Shown here: in pieces, positions 34,446 to 47,065 of the stretch
Position numbering within the stretch: position 1 is the first letter of the stretch
Layout: each line of letters opens with the position of its first letter
Source: Candidatus Thiobius zoothamnicola
GTDB lineage: Bacteria; Pseudomonadota; Gammaproteobacteria; Chromatiales; Chromatiaceae
Direction: 5' to 3'
Assembly (NCBI GenBank): GCA_030826945.1
Contig: JAPQLC010000034.1
Span: forward strand, 1-56,365
Length of the DNA: 56,365 bases
Program-made: the position numbers and the translations under genes
The notes under the pieces: model-generated
What the model was told of the DNA's origin: nothing
Seen by the model: only the letters and a program-made list of their open reading frames with translations
Database searches by the model: none

Positions 34446-35661
34446 AATGCCTATCTGTAGAAACTGCGCTTCAGACGATCTTGAATTGGTATTGGATCTT
34501 GGCTTACAGCCTTGGGGGAATCACTTTGTGCCAGTTGCCCAAGCTGCGGATACGCCCAAATACCCGCTGCAACTGTTGGTATGTAAAGAATGTTGGATGA
34601 CGCAGGTCGGGCATACGGTGCCGAAAGAAATCATGTTTGTTGAGCATGGTTACCTGACCGGCACCACCCGGTCGATAAAAGCGCATTTCAAGCAGGTCGC
34701 CGATGAGATTATCGCGCAAACCCAATTCCAGCCGGGAGATTATGTACTGGACATTGGTGGCAATGACGGCACTTTCCTGCAACAAATCAAGCCGCATGGC
34801 ATTGATGTTTTGAATATCGACTCGGGTAAATTGCAGGCGCAACGTTCACAAGAGGCGGGTATTCCGTGCCTTAACGCGTTTTTTGATGAACAAAGTGCTG
34901 CAAAGCTGTTGGCGCAAAAAGGCCCCGCGCGTATTGTGCATGGCGCGAATGTTTTATTTCATGTGGAAGCGTTGCATTCGGTCTTTTCCGGCATCAAAAA
35001 CATCATGGCCACTGATGGACGCTTGGTCGCCGAATTCGTTTACCTGCCCATTATTCTGCAAAACAATACCTTTGACCAAATCTATCACGAGCACCTTTTG
35101 TACTACACTTTGCATTCGTTCCAGCGACTGTTGGCCTCGCATGATATGAAGTTGGTGGATGTGCGCATGGCGCCCGTACATGGCGGCAGTTGCATTGCAT
35201 ATGCCGCGCATGCGCAAGAGGCTGTCGAACCCTCGCAAAGGTTAACGGATATGCTGGCGGAGGAAAAACACATGGGCGTGGAGGATATGGCGATTTATAC
35301 GGATTTTCCACAACGGGTCGCAGCGGTGCGCGCGGAAATATTGCGCATCATTGATGAGTTGAAGGCCGAAGGCAAATCCATCCAAGCGCTTGGCGCGCCG
35401 GTCAAAGGTTCAACCATCATCAATTATTGCGGCCTGGATGTTGACCGTATTGATTGTGCGGTCGAAGTCAATGAACTAAAGGTTGGCACTTATGTGCCGG
35501 GCACAAAAATTCAGGTGCATCATCAGGATCATACGCCTGCCCCGGATGTGTATTTGATGCTTGCGTGGAATTTCAAGGATGAAATATTGCAAAAGTTATC
35601 CGGTTTTCGTGAGCAAGGCGGTCAGTTCATCATACCTTTTCCCACGCCGCACCTGATATAA
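34432..35661 (+). CDS. Sugar C-methyltransferase (TylC3/TcaB9 type)
   Basis: The 409-aa protein has the three-part layout of NDP-sugar C-methyltransferases. A zinc-binding N-terminal region has C9, C12, C51 and C54 (PICRNC and VCKEC). The SAM-binding Rossmann domain has VLDIGGNDGTFLQQI near 105-119. The C-terminal domain begins LGAPVKGSTIINYCGL. The signature NTFDQIYHEHLLYYTLHS contains the catalytic His/Tyr region. Relatives place a methyl at C3 (or C5) of a 4-keto sugar. GDP-4-keto-6-deoxymannose is the obvious candidate acceptor in this cluster, giving a methyl-branched deoxyhexose such as virenose. ATG 34438 and 34447 are alternative starts. Confidence 0.9.
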   Translation: MAMYKMPICRNCASDDLELVLDLGLQPWGNHFVPVAQAADTPKYPLQLLVCKECWMTQVGHTVPKEIMFVEHGYLTGTTRSIKAHFKQVADEIIAQTQFQPGDYVLDIGGNDGTFLQQIKPHGIDVLNIDSGKLQAQRSQEAGIPCLNAFFDEQSAAKLLAQKGPARIVHGANVLFHVEALHSVFSGIKNIMATDGRLVAEFVYLPIILQNNTFDQIYHEHLLYYTLHSFQRLLASHDMKLVDVRMAPVHGGSCIAYAAHAQEAVEPSQRLTDMLAEEKHMGVEDMAIYTDFPQRVAAVRAEILRIIDELKAEGKSIQALGAPVKGSTIINYCGLDVDRIDCAVEVNELKVGTYVPGTKIQVHHQDHTPAPDVYLMLAWNFKDEILQKLSGFREQGGQFIIPFPTPHLI

Positions 35662-35663
35662 AT

Positions 35664-36617
35664 ATGACAGTTCTGGTCACTGGCGGTAGCGGCTTTTTGG
35701 GTGTCAATCTGACGTTGAAATTGCAGGCGCGCGGCGAACAGGTCGTATCCGTATCTTCGCATGATGCCGATCTGCGCGATCCTGACAGCCTGACGAAATT
35801 CTCCAACCAAACCTACGAGCGTATTTATCATCTGGCCGCCTGGATTCAAGGCGGCGATTTCTCCCTGAAGCATCCGGGTGATCAATGGTTGATCAACCAG
35901 CAAATCAATACCACTGTGTTGCGTTGGTGGGTGCAGGAGCAACCGCAGGCCAAGTTGATTTCAATCGGTACCAGTGGTGCTTATTCAGAAAGGTTGGAAC
36001 TCCGCGAAGAACACTATCTAAGTGGTGATCCATTCGCTGATTTATATACCTATGGTATGACCAAACGCATGTTGCATATCGGCCAAATGAGCCTTGCCAA
36101 ACAATATGGTTTGAAGTTTCTAACCCTGGTTCCATCCACGCTATATGGCCCGAATTATTCAGTGGGTGGGAAACGCATGCAATTTATATTTGACTTGACG
36201 CGAAAAATGCTGGCGCATAAATATTTCGCGGATGAGATTATATTATGGGGTGATGGGCATCAACAGCGTGAATTGGTTTATATCGACGATTTTATTAATG
36301 ACTTATTGTTACTTGAAGAACAGGCTGAAAATGACATTATTAACATAGGCGCTGGTGAGCATCACTCAATTCGCACATTTGCGGATATCTTATGTGATCA
36401 GATTGGCATTGATCCTAAAACTATCCAATATGATGTTAAAGGCTATGTCGGAACCAAGGCGAAATATCTGAGCACAGCAAAAGAACGCCGCATTTTGGGC
36501 GATCTGAAACGCACCTCAATACAAGAAGGCTTGGCGAATATGCTCCAATCATTTGAGCCGCGTTTTTTATCTTATGAATATAAGCGCAGAAACCTGGAGG
36601 AAGCTCAAAATGCCTGA
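35664..36617 (+). CDS. NAD-dependent sugar reductase/epimerase (Fcl-like SDR)
   Basis: The 317-aa SDR begins VLVTGGSGFLGVNLTLKL and has a short segment, DADLRDPDSLTKF, as in reductases of the Fcl group. YHLAAWIQGGD, SIGTSGAYSER and the pair YGMTKRMLHIGQM form the active site, with STLYGPNYSVGGKRMQFI after it. It probably reduces the 4-keto group of the sugar made by the preceding methyltransferase or Gmd. It starts 2 bases after the methyltransferase stop and overlaps the GT2 gene by 8 bases. Confidence 0.85.
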   Translation: MTVLVTGGSGFLGVNLTLKLQARGEQVVSVSSHDADLRDPDSLTKFSNQTYERIYHLAAWIQGGDFSLKHPGDQWLINQQINTTVLRWWVQEQPQAKLISIGTSGAYSERLELREEHYLSGDPFADLYTYGMTKRMLHIGQMSLAKQYGLKFLTLVPSTLYGPNYSVGGKRMQFIFDLTRKMLAHKYFADEIILWGDGHQQRELVYIDDFINDLLLLEEQAENDIINIGAGEHHSIRTFADILCDQIGIDPKTIQYDVKGYVGTKAKYLSTAKERRILGDLKRTSIQEGLANMLQSFEPRFLSYEYKRRNLEEAQNA

Positions 36618-37386
36618 TGCCTCGGATGAACGGTTATCCCTTCTGACTGAACCGGTTTCCATTTTGATGCCAGTGTATAACGAGGCGGATATTATTCAGA
36701 CTGTTGTTGAAGAGTGGTGCCAGGAAGTGATTAATTTTTTACCACCGGGCAGCGAATTGCTGTTTGATGACGCCTCTGATGATCAGACGACGCAGATATT
36801 GCAATCCTTAAAAGAGCGTTATCCCTATATCCAAATCCATCATACTGAGCGGGACGGCTTTGGCAATGCAGCCAAGCGCCTGTATATGGCGGCGAAAAAC
36901 CCGCTGATATTTTTTACCGATTCAGATGGACAGCATTTGCCTGATGATTTTTGGCGAGTCGCCAAAGCCATGCGGACATCTGATATTGATGGCTATGATA
37001 TGTTGCATGGTTACAAAGTGAATCGGAAACACCCCTATTATCAGATTCTCGGTTCGGCATTATTTAATATATTTTCCCGGTTACTGTTCTCATCAAAAGG
37101 GCGTGATATCAACTCATCATTTAAACTGATAAAACGTTCTTTAGTCCAAGACCAAGTACCTAAATTGGCCTATGTACCAACCTTCATCAATTCCGAGCTA
37201 TACATAAGAGCTGAGAAAGCAGGCTACCGAATTCATAATATACCGGTTGGACATCGTGCTCGCTATATTGGAGAAAGCAAGGTTTCCACGTCAATATCTT
37301 ATTTCAGGCATGGTTTGCAGAGTATACATGGTTTGCTTGCCTTGAAGAAGAGCATCAGCAAAAACTCTTGGGACGTATCGCCATGA
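36610..37386 (+). CDS. Family 2 glycosyltransferase
   Basis: The roughly 258-aa protein has a GT-A fold: VSILMPVYNEADIIQTVVEE, LLFDDASDDQTTQ with the nucleotide-binding aspartates, and the DxD element FFTDSDGQHLPDD. The C-terminal part (RDINSSFKLIKR and IPVGHRARYIGESK) resembles polyprenyl-phosphate or dolichol-type GT2 enzymes. There are no long C-terminal membrane helices. I choose ATG 36610, behind GGAGGAA, over an upstream in-frame start. The stop overlaps the manC start (ATGA). Confidence 0.85.
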   Translation: MPDASDERLSLLTEPVSILMPVYNEADIIQTVVEEWCQEVINFLPPGSELLFDDASDDQTTQILQSLKERYPYIQIHHTERDGFGNAAKRLYMAAKNPLIFFTDSDGQHLPDDFWRVAKAMRTSDIDGYDMLHGYKVNRKHPYYQILGSALFNIFSRLLFSSKGRDINSSFKLIKRSLVQDQVPKLAYVPTFINSELYIRAEKAGYRIHNIPVGHRARYIGESKVSTSISYFRHGLQSIHGLLALKKSISKNSWDVSP

Positions 37387-38860
37387 ATAACCTGGTGAAT
37401 ACAATGCCTGTTTCCGACCAGCCTGTTTTAATTCCGACCATTTTATGCGGTGGTTCTGGCTCCCGACTTTGGCCTGTCTCAAGGGAATTGTATCCGAAGC
37501 CGTTTATCCGCGTTAATGGCGGCCATAGCCTGCTGCAGGAAGCATTTATTCGTGGCGCTTTATTGCCTGATGTTGATGACGTGCTGACGGTGGCTAACCG
37601 TGAATTGTTGTTTAAGATAGAAGATGAATACCGGGCGGTTAAGCAGATTCCGGGCAAACCGATCAGTACCCGCTTCATCCTGGAGCCGTTCGGGCGTAAT
37701 ACGGCTCCAGCCATCGCTGCAGCCTGTTTGCAAGTGGCCGAACAGCACGGAGAAGACGCCATCCTGCTGGTGTTGGCGGCGGATCATTTGATTTCAGACC
37801 AGGCTGCGTTCGCTGACGCCGTGGCCCAGGCATGCAAGCTGGCCCAGAGCGGTAAGCTGGTTACTTTTGGTATCCAGCCTACCATGCCCGAAACCGGTTA
37901 TGGCTATATTGAGTCAAACGGCCATACGGTCAGCCAATTTATTGAAAAGCCCTCGCTGGAAAAGGCTCATGAATATCTGGCCTCCGGCAACTTTTTGTGG
38001 AACTCCGGCATGTTTTGTTTTACCGCCGGTAACCTGTTGCGCGAAATCGCCACGCACAGCGCGCAAATATTGCGAACAACCCAAAATTGTCTGCAACATG
38101 CCAAAGCGTCTTATGGTGATGGTTTCAGCCAATTGGAGCTGGATGCGGAATACTTTGAATTGGTGCCTGATGATTCGATTGATTACGCCGTGATGGAAAA
38201 GACCCGCAACGCCGCCGTTGTGACCTGCGATATCGGCTGGAAAGATATTGGGTGTTGGAAAACTTTGGGTGATTTGCAAAAGCCTGATGGCGATAACAAC
38301 CGCATCCAGGGTGAAGCATCCAGTGAGGCCATACTGATCGACAGCCAAAATTGCACCATCCACACTGAAGACAGAATGGTAGGCGTTATCGGCGGCGAAA
38401 ATCTGGTTATTGTTGACACAGCGGATGCGCTGCTGATTGCGGACAAACAAAGAACGCAGGATGTCCGAGGGATCTATGCGCAACTTAAAGCGCAGGATCA
38501 CAAGGCGCATAAGCTGCATCGCACTGTGCATCGTATCTGGGGTGCCTATACGGTGCTGGAAGAAGGTCCCAATTTTAAAATCAAACGTATTGAGGTCAAA
38601 CTGGGTGCCAGCATCAGTTTACAATCGCACCAGCACCGAAGTGAACATTGGGTTGTCGTCAGCGGCATCGCCAGAGTGTTCCATAATGGCCGGACCAAAA
38701 CTCTGAACATTAATGAGTCCACCTTTATCCCGGCGAAACACAAGCACCGCCTGGAAAACATCGGCGATCAGCCATTGATTATCATTGAGGTGCAAACCGG
38801 CGATTATCTTGGCGAGGATGACATTGTGCGTTTTGATAGTGCTTGCTCAGGAAATGTGCG

Positions 38861-38873
<13 letters not shown>
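37383..38873 (+). CDS. manC: Mannose-1-phosphate guanylyltransferase / mannose-6-phosphate isomerase
   Basis: The 496-aa bifunctional type II enzyme has a GT-A-like pyrophosphorylase domain with [20 protein letters not shown] and [16 protein letters not shown]-terminal cupin isomerase domain has [17 protein letters not shown] and the metal-binding histidines. It makes GDP-mannose, the substrate of Gmd. ATG 37383 overlaps the previous stop; an in-frame GTG lead-in at 37368 is less likely. The manB start overlaps its 3' end by 13 bases. Confidence 0.96.
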
Positions 38874-41256
<2,383 letters not shown>

Positions 41257-41275
41257 GAGAAAAATGCTACCCCAG

Positions 41276-41303
41276 GTTTTAACTTTGCAGAATGCCTTAT
41301 AAT
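41276..41303 (+). promoter_or_regulatory. Possible promoter of the AT-rich block
   Basis: A perfect TATAAT at 41298-41303 lies 30 bases before the methyltransferase start. The -35 region is poor (TTTTAA 15 bases upstream). It sits exactly where base composition changes, so a separate promoter for the inserted block is plausible. Confidence 0.3.
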
Positions 41304-41333
41304 ATTTTTTACATATAAATTAGGTTTACAAAA

Positions 41334-41957
41334 ATGGCAGAATATTCAGAAGTATTTGAACCATACATAAAATGGGCTAATCAATTCTCTTTTATTAGAT
41401 TTGACGTTTCAATATTTGAAATTGACCACTCAGATAAAATATTAGACATAGGCTGTGGTTTTGGTGATCGCGTTAAAATGATGAGAAAGGAAGGCTATGC
41501 TAACATAGCGGGTGTTGAACCGTCTGAGTATAGCGTAAAAAAGGCCGATGATTCCAGCATAACTTGTGGCGACCTATACAATACGGGCTACCCGGATAAA
41601 TCTGTTGATGTGGTAATAGTTGAGAATGTTTTTCATCATATTGAAGATTATGAAATGGCTCTAGATGAAATCTCCAGAATATTGAAACCTAGTTCATATT
41701 TGTGCTTTTTTGAACCAAGAAAATCAATACCTAGAAGCCTGATAGATTTTCTTACATTTAAGACAATGATTCCTGATATCCTCAAAGGGCCTTGGGAAAT
41801 GAGGCGCGAGGTTATGGGACAGGAAATTGCAACTGGGCTATATCCGAAATGGTTAAAAAGTCATAAACAATTTTTCGTTCTTCTAGAAAAACGATTTGAT
41901 ATTATATGGCAAAGGAAAAATCCATTTTTCTTTTCTGCTAAATGCAGAAAACGCTAG
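41334..41957 (+). CDS. Class I SAM-dependent methyltransferase
   Basis: The 207-aa protein has SAM motif I (ILDIGCGFGDRVKMMRKEG), the acidic motif GVEPSEYSVKKA, and the post-motif NVFHHIEDYEMALDEISRIL typical of Methyltransf_11 enzymes. It probably O-methylates a sugar or a chain end in this polysaccharide locus. It is the first gene of an AT-rich stretch, with many AAA and ATA codons unlike the preceding genes, suggesting separate acquisition. The gap to gmd contains a TATAAT box. Confidence 0.85.
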   Translation: MAEYSEVFEPYIKWANQFSFIRFDVSIFEIDHSDKILDIGCGFGDRVKMMRKEGYANIAGVEPSEYSVKKADDSSITCGDLYNTGYPDKSVDVVIVENVFHHIEDYEMALDEISRILKPSSYLCFFEPRKSIPRSLIDFLTFKTMIPDILKGPWEMRREVMGQEIATGLYPKWLKSHKQFFVLLEKRFDIIWQRKNPFFFSAKCRKR

Positions 41958-42051
41958 TGATTAATCGAGATTTTAACCGCTGTTAACTATGTTAGGTGCT
42001 GGAAAGAAGTGCATCCTTGTATTATAAAAAATATAGACTGAGTCATAAAAA

Positions 42052-44070
42052 GTGAATTATGTTCCTGGTATAGATAAATATACAACTCGTAAGAATATTA
42101 ATCTTCTTATAGCTTTAACTGGCTTTTTAATATTAGTTTATATGCCAGTGCTTGTTGCTAATTTTTCCCATCATGATGATTATTTTTTCTTTTCTTATGA
42201 CACGATAACCACATATAGTAGTTATCATATGTTTGGTTTTGTAAATTTAATAGGAAGACAACTTTATGGTATTTTATCATTTGGAATGTCTTTTTTAATA
42301 GAAGATATAAGTGATCTTGTAATAATAAGGTCTATCGGTTTACTGCTTTTGATCTTGTCCGCTTTTTTGCTGTTAGTTTATTTATTACACCTGGGCTTAT
42401 CAAGGTTCTTTGCTTTTTCTACGATAATTTTAATTGTATTTTTACCGGGCTTTCAGAGTGGAATTTTTTGGGCTTCAATGGCTCCTTTATTTGTCGCTCT
42501 TTTAATGAGCATGATTGCTGGAATATTAGTTCAAAACTCTCTGAAAAAAAAGCGAGTTAATTTAACTTTATTTTTCTCCTCTCTCATTTTAACCAGTTCA
42601 TTATTTATTCATCCATCCTGGGCGATGATATTTTTTACGCCATTTATCGCATTCTTACTTTTTGATAAAAATAAACAACTATCAACTATATTACGTGTAA
42701 CTTTTTTAAATTATATTATATTTTCACTAGCTTGTATTACTTATTTTGTGCTACATAAATTTGTTTTACTAGAATGGTCACTAAAAACATACCCGCATCT
42801 TATCGAAGAATACCATAATTTAGATGTCTATAAATTTGAACTGAGCAGTAATCCTATTTTGAAGTTAATTCAACTTTTTTCAGACGAATTTTATAAACTT
42901 TTTAGTTTATGGGATATTTATCAGGAAGGTTGGAGCGTTATCATTTTGATTACAACCTTTTTTTTAAGTTTTATCCTTTATGTGGTAAAAAAGATATTGA
43001 ATCAAAAATTATTAATTAATGAATTTAAAACAACTACCATTATCACACTTATTTTTTCAGTGACTTTTGTAGCTACGTTAGCGCCTTACATACTTGCACA
43101 AAATGGGCATACCTTGTTTAGAATAGTTTTGCCTTCTAGTATTCTACTAACACTACTTTTCATGAAAAATTTAGAATTTATTACCCATAATATTTTAATG
43201 GAAAAGAGAAAAAATGTATTTTTATATGGTATTGTTCTCTCTTTTTCAGTCTTTGTAAGTTACACTGCACATAAAAATGTAAAATACTCGGTGCAAAATA
43301 GCGTGAATGAGTTTTCCTTCATCAAATCATTGATATTTAATCACGTTAATCAATTCGGTTTGCCTTCCCATATTCATCTTGTACGCAGTAGCAGCCCTAC
43401 TGGTTTTAATGGACTTCGGTCTTTCGGTGATACGATTAATTTTAATAGTACGACCTCACTGGATCAGCTTCCATGGATTATAAGAGCAGCTCTGATTACA
43501 TTTTTTAATAGAAGTTTAGTGCAGATAAACCCGGTCAAACTGGAAAATTTTGACCCTGGTGACTTGTTTGAAACCAATCATGTGGTTTTTACATCAAGCA
43601 CCATTACACCGCTAGCCTCCAAAATTTCACCTAATACGCTTTTAATTGATATGCGTAACAATCTGCCTAACGAATTTAAACTAATTAGCTATCCATTTGC
43701 TTCTTCCCGGCATAGTGTCTATAAAGCTTTTGATGGCAGTATGAACCCTGACGATTTTTGGGAAACATCAATTCTAGAACCTGTTATGCTGGATTTTAAG
43801 TATCCTATGTATACAACTCTGACAAATTATGTGTTTTCTGCTGGTGAAATAGTGAATAGGATGCCTACTACATGGAAGCTGTTGGCATCCAATAATAAAG
43901 AGGATTGGGTAATTTTAGATGAACACAAAAAATTCGCTAGTTGGGAGAAAAACAGCTCACAAAAATTTGCTGTTCAACAAGAACAACCTACTCGTTATTA
44001 TCGCTTTATCTTTGAAAAAGCCTTACATTCAGAAATTATGCGAATTTACGAGATAAAGTTAGAAAAGTGA
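42052..44070 (+). CDS. GT-C-like polytopic membrane protein with C-terminal discoidin-like domain
   Basis: The 672-aa protein (GTG start) has about ten hydrophobic helices over residues 20-400 and an early loop with FSHHDDYFFF, the acidic motif expected in the first periplasmic loop of GT-C glycosyltransferases. The last 130 residues are soluble; PTTWKLLASNNKEDWVILDE followed by YYRFIFEKALHSEIMRIYEI matches the pattern of F5/8 type C (discoidin) sugar-binding domains. It likely transfers sugars from a polyprenyl carrier at the periplasmic face and may hold the chain by its tail. The sequence is very AT-rich. Family calls are by pattern only. Confidence 0.6.
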   Translation: MNYVPGIDKYTTRKNINLLIALTGFLILVYMPVLVANFSHHDDYFFFSYDTITTYSSYHMFGFVNLIGRQLYGILSFGMSFLIEDISDLVIIRSIGLLLLILSAFLLLVYLLHLGLSRFFAFSTIILIVFLPGFQSGIFWASMAPLFVALLMSMIAGILVQNSLKKKRVNLTLFFSSLILTSSLFIHPSWAMIFFTPFIAFLLFDKNKQLSTILRVTFLNYIIFSLACITYFVLHKFVLLEWSLKTYPHLIEEYHNLDVYKFELSSNPILKLIQLFSDEFYKLFSLWDIYQEGWSVIILITTFFLSFILYVVKKILNQKLLINEFKTTTIITLIFSVTFVATLAPYILAQNGHTLFRIVLPSSILLTLLFMKNLEFITHNILMEKRKNVFLYGIVLSFSVFVSYTAHKNVKYSVQNSVNEFSFIKSLIFNHVNQFGLPSHIHLVRSSSPTGFNGLRSFGDTINFNSTTSLDQLPWIIRAALITFFNRSLVQINPVKLENFDPGDLFETNHVVFTSSTITPLASKISPNTLLIDMRNNLPNEFKLISYPFASSRHSVYKAFDGSMNPDDFWETSILEPVMLDFKYPMYTTLTNYVFSAGEIVNRMPTTWKLLASNNKEDWVILDEHKKFASWEKNSSQKFAVQQEQPTRYYRFIFEKALHSEIMRIYEIKLEK

Positions 44071-44105
44071 ACTAGCGTTACTGAAAAATTTAACATGCAT
44101 ATATA

Positions 44106-46073
44106 ATGATGACTGACAGAAATATAAGTATCGCCATTCCTTGGAGCCTAAGTCATTATATTCCACTGAATGGCTTTCATCCGCTGTACTTCCCACTATT
44201 TAATCATACCCCTCCTGGAGTGATATTGAATGCATGGGATAATGTAAAATTTCATGAGTTACTATTAACAGATGGCTCTGTACGCTCAGATATTTTGTCA
44301 AGCATCAGTTCATCCAAGAATAATAGTCATAGTAAAATCGACAGAAAATATCAAGATTATTTCTCATTCTCTAACCAGGTATTGACGTCACAACTTCCTG
44401 GCGCTATTGAATTTCATCATACGGCTTTATTTCCATCCCTAAAGCGCCCATTTGTCTTTCATTGTGAATCATTTGCGCCCATTTTTTTTCCATTCTCACA
44501 TCAAGGAAGTGGTTCTTTTTCTGATCAGGATCAGTTGCGGAATTATTACCATAATATATTAAAGAACCCATTATGTCTGGGTATATTCTCTCATATACCA
44601 GAAACACTACAGAATATACGCGAGTTTTTCAAAGATCCAATAATTGATAGTAAACTATTTCCATCCAGAATTGGGTTTGATTTAAATTCTGCATATTTTA
44701 AAAGTAAAAATGCAGAAATATCTAACTGGAAATTTATTTTCATAAATTCGGCTAATCAAAATCCCAAAAATTTTTTCAAACGTGGAGGGCATATAGTACT
44801 CAAGTTTTGGGAACGTTTTCGTTATTCAGGTCGGCAAGGTTTGCTTGTAATGCGTTGTGCAAAACCTGATAATAGCGAACTTGAATCATATGGTGTAAAT
44901 ATACAATTCATTGCTTCGGAAAATAGTAAAAGTATTCTTTGGATTGAAGACTATTTAACAAATAGTGAAATGAATGCCTTATTTGGAGACATGCATTTTT
45001 TCTTATTACTAAGTAATTCATTGCATTCTGTATCTATTATGCAGGCTATGGCCAATGGTGTTGTGCCAGTTATAACAGATACTGTAGGCACATCTCACTA
45101 TATCACAGATATTAAAAATGGGATTGTCCTAAAAGGCATGAGGGAAGCTTTATGGTACAGAGACCCCACCACCGGTATATTGATAGACAAATACCATGAT
45201 TCCAATGCCGCATTGGATAGGCTTTTATTAGATCAACTGTGGCAAAGAATCACTGAATTACTTGATAACCCTGGAAAGTATCATGAAACCAAACATAGAG
45301 TTTTTAAGCAGGCGAAAGATAAATTTTCTGGTTCGGCATTTAGCAATGACTTTTGGGAGAAAGTGTTGAATTTATATAGCGAATCGGATTTCTTTATAAA
45401 AAATACACATCATAAAAAAATTGATTCTGGTAAGAAAGTGTATCAGTGTCTAATCCAGAAAGCTGATTGGCCACGCTTATTTGGTTCACCGACTCAACCT
45501 TTTAAAAGGATAAACCTTGGTCTAAATGGAGTTGTTTATGAATATGGTGGGGCTTTCGTTTTTATGGCAGGTAATCCAAAAACAAAGCTTAGTGATTGGT
45601 CTGTCTTTGCAAGGTATTTTGACGATAGCGCACCAAAAACTTTGCTCAAGACTTGGATAGAAGATTTTGGTGGACTATTAAAACTTGATAACCCATTAAG
45701 CTCACATCATCCATATAGATTTATAATACAACGTATATCAAAATTACTTATGCCTTTCCCTGTTTTATATGGTTTTGCTTGGAATGTTTTGCGGAAATTA
45801 CGTCAGTATAATAAGTTAACTATTCGTTACCGTGAGTATATCAGGTTCAAAAGGCTGGATTGCACAATTGAGCCTGATGTTGAATTAATTATGGAAAAAA
45901 ATGATATAAAGTACAATATAGTCAGATTTTATCATCGTTATTATGCCTTTCCACAAAGCGCAGGCGCATTTAATGCCATACAAGCAGCGTCTGGTGGATA
46001 CCGGGCTTTGATCTGGAAAATCTCGCCTAAAGGTATTGAGGACAAGATCGAAAAAATACTGATAAAAAAGTAA
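44106..46073 (+). CDS. GT-B glycosyltransferase-like protein (GT4 type)
   Basis: The 655-aa protein has a GT-B second-domain signature near residues 300-345: LFGDMHFFLLLSNSLHSVS, QAMANGVVPVITDTVGTSHY and NGIVL, corresponding to the donor-binding Glu region of GT4 enzymes, although the usual glutamate is replaced by Ser/Val. FHCESFAPIFFPFSH in the first half is unusual. The C-terminal 230 residues form an extra region without a family I recognise. The gene is AT-rich with normal coding character. It probably adds a sugar in the cytoplasm. Confidence 0.6.
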   Translation: MMTDRNISIAIPWSLSHYIPLNGFHPLYFPLFNHTPPGVILNAWDNVKFHELLLTDGSVRSDILSSISSSKNNSHSKIDRKYQDYFSFSNQVLTSQLPGAIEFHHTALFPSLKRPFVFHCESFAPIFFPFSHQGSGSFSDQDQLRNYYHNILKNPLCLGIFSHIPETLQNIREFFKDPIIDSKLFPSRIGFDLNSAYFKSKNAEISNWKFIFINSANQNPKNFFKRGGHIVLKFWERFRYSGRQGLLVMRCAKPDNSELESYGVNIQFIASENSKSILWIEDYLTNSEMNALFGDMHFFLLLSNSLHSVSIMQAMANGVVPVITDTVGTSHYITDIKNGIVLKGMREALWYRDPTTGILIDKYHDSNAALDRLLLDQLWQRITELLDNPGKYHETKHRVFKQAKDKFSGSAFSNDFWEKVLNLYSESDFFIKNTHHKKIDSGKKVYQCLIQKADWPRLFGSPTQPFKRINLGLNGVVYEYGGAFVFMAGNPKTKLSDWSVFARYFDDSAPKTLLKTWIEDFGGLLKLDNPLSSHHPYRFIIQRISKLLMPFPVLYGFAWNVLRKLRQYNKLTIRYREYIRFKRLDCTIEPDVELIMEKNDIKYNIVRFYHRYYAFPQSAGAFNAIQAASGGYRALIWKISPKGIEDKIEKILIKK

Positions 46074-46099
46074 TTCCTGAATAGTTAGAGAAACAATTA

Positions 46100-47065
46100 A
46101 TGAGTTGGCGCACAAAACCACCTATCCATCTTTGGATATATAATCATCAATTAATAGGAATTAATGATCAAATTGATTTTTCCATATCCGTTTTTAAACA
46201 AAATGGTTATTCAGTCTCTATTGGTCGTCGGCCTGTTTTAACTAAATTAAATGTGGTTATTGAGAATTTTTCATTGGCTGATAGAAAAACTTTCGTTGAT
46301 TTTTGTAGAAAAAATGGAAAACGTGTCGCCGTTATTATGACAGAGCATATGGATTTTTTAGATAACCAGATATTTATTCATGGCAATCCTATTTGGACTG
46401 AAAACGATTATATGCACCCACACACGCAAGCGGCAAGGATTAATCACCTTTTTGAATGCGTCCCCTATATTCGCGCTTTCTTTGTACTGGGTGACTTGCC
46501 GAAACTTTTAAATATCGATCAAGTTTTCCTTGGTTTAGATATTAGATGGCTGCCTTTCCCTGAAATAAAGACTATTGCTACGCCAGAGAATAACTTACCA
46601 AAAGGAGAACTTTTATTTACAGGCGAGGACACAAGGTATAGAGAAAAAATTATTACTATACTTAAAGAATCCGGCTTTGACATTATTCATCCAGAAAGAA
46701 AATTGTCGCGGAATAAAAGAAATAAGCTAAATATAAGTACAAAACTTATAGTTAATATTCCACAGAGAGAGGATTGGAAATGGCTATCACTAATGCGCAT
46801 TAGTGCAGGGTTACATTGTGGTCGAGCAACAATTTCTTTAGGAACACAAGACAATTCCGAAATCGCTGCCTGTACTTATCAGATGAACCTAAATACTGAC
46901 GGATGGGAAAAAAGACTTCGAGCATATATCAATGACTGGCAGTCTCTCTATTATAAGTCTATTAAAAACTACACGGATATGGCCAATGCTTTTGCTCAGG
47001 CTCATCCATTTCCTCATGATTTGATGACATTATGGTCGATTACCGACAGGCTGAACAAGTCATAA
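46100..47065 (+). CDS. Putative glycosyltransferase-like protein of the polysaccharide cluster
   Basis: I do not firmly recognise this 321-aa soluble protein. It has a layout like small GT-B enzymes: an N-terminal sheet with VIMTEHMDFLDN, a central LLFTGEDTRYREKIITIL that resembles the start of a nucleotide-binding domain, and LMRISAGLHCGRATISLG in the position of a donor-site loop. No signal peptide or membrane helix is visible. It lies between a glycosyltransferase and wzm and shares their AT-rich composition, so a role in chain assembly is likely but unproven. Confidence 0.45.
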   Translation: MSWRTKPPIHLWIYNHQLIGINDQIDFSISVFKQNGYSVSIGRRPVLTKLNVVIENFSLADRKTFVDFCRKNGKRVAVIMTEHMDFLDNQIFIHGNPIWTENDYMHPHTQAARINHLFECVPYIRAFFVLGDLPKLLNIDQVFLGLDIRWLPFPEIKTIATPENNLPKGELLFTGEDTRYREKIITILKESGFDIIHPERKLSRNKRNKLNISTKLIVNIPQREDWKWLSLMRISAGLHCGRATISLGTQDNSEIAACTYQMNLNTDGWEKRLRAYINDWQSLYYKSIKNYTDMANAFAQAHPFPHDLMTLWSITDRLNKS

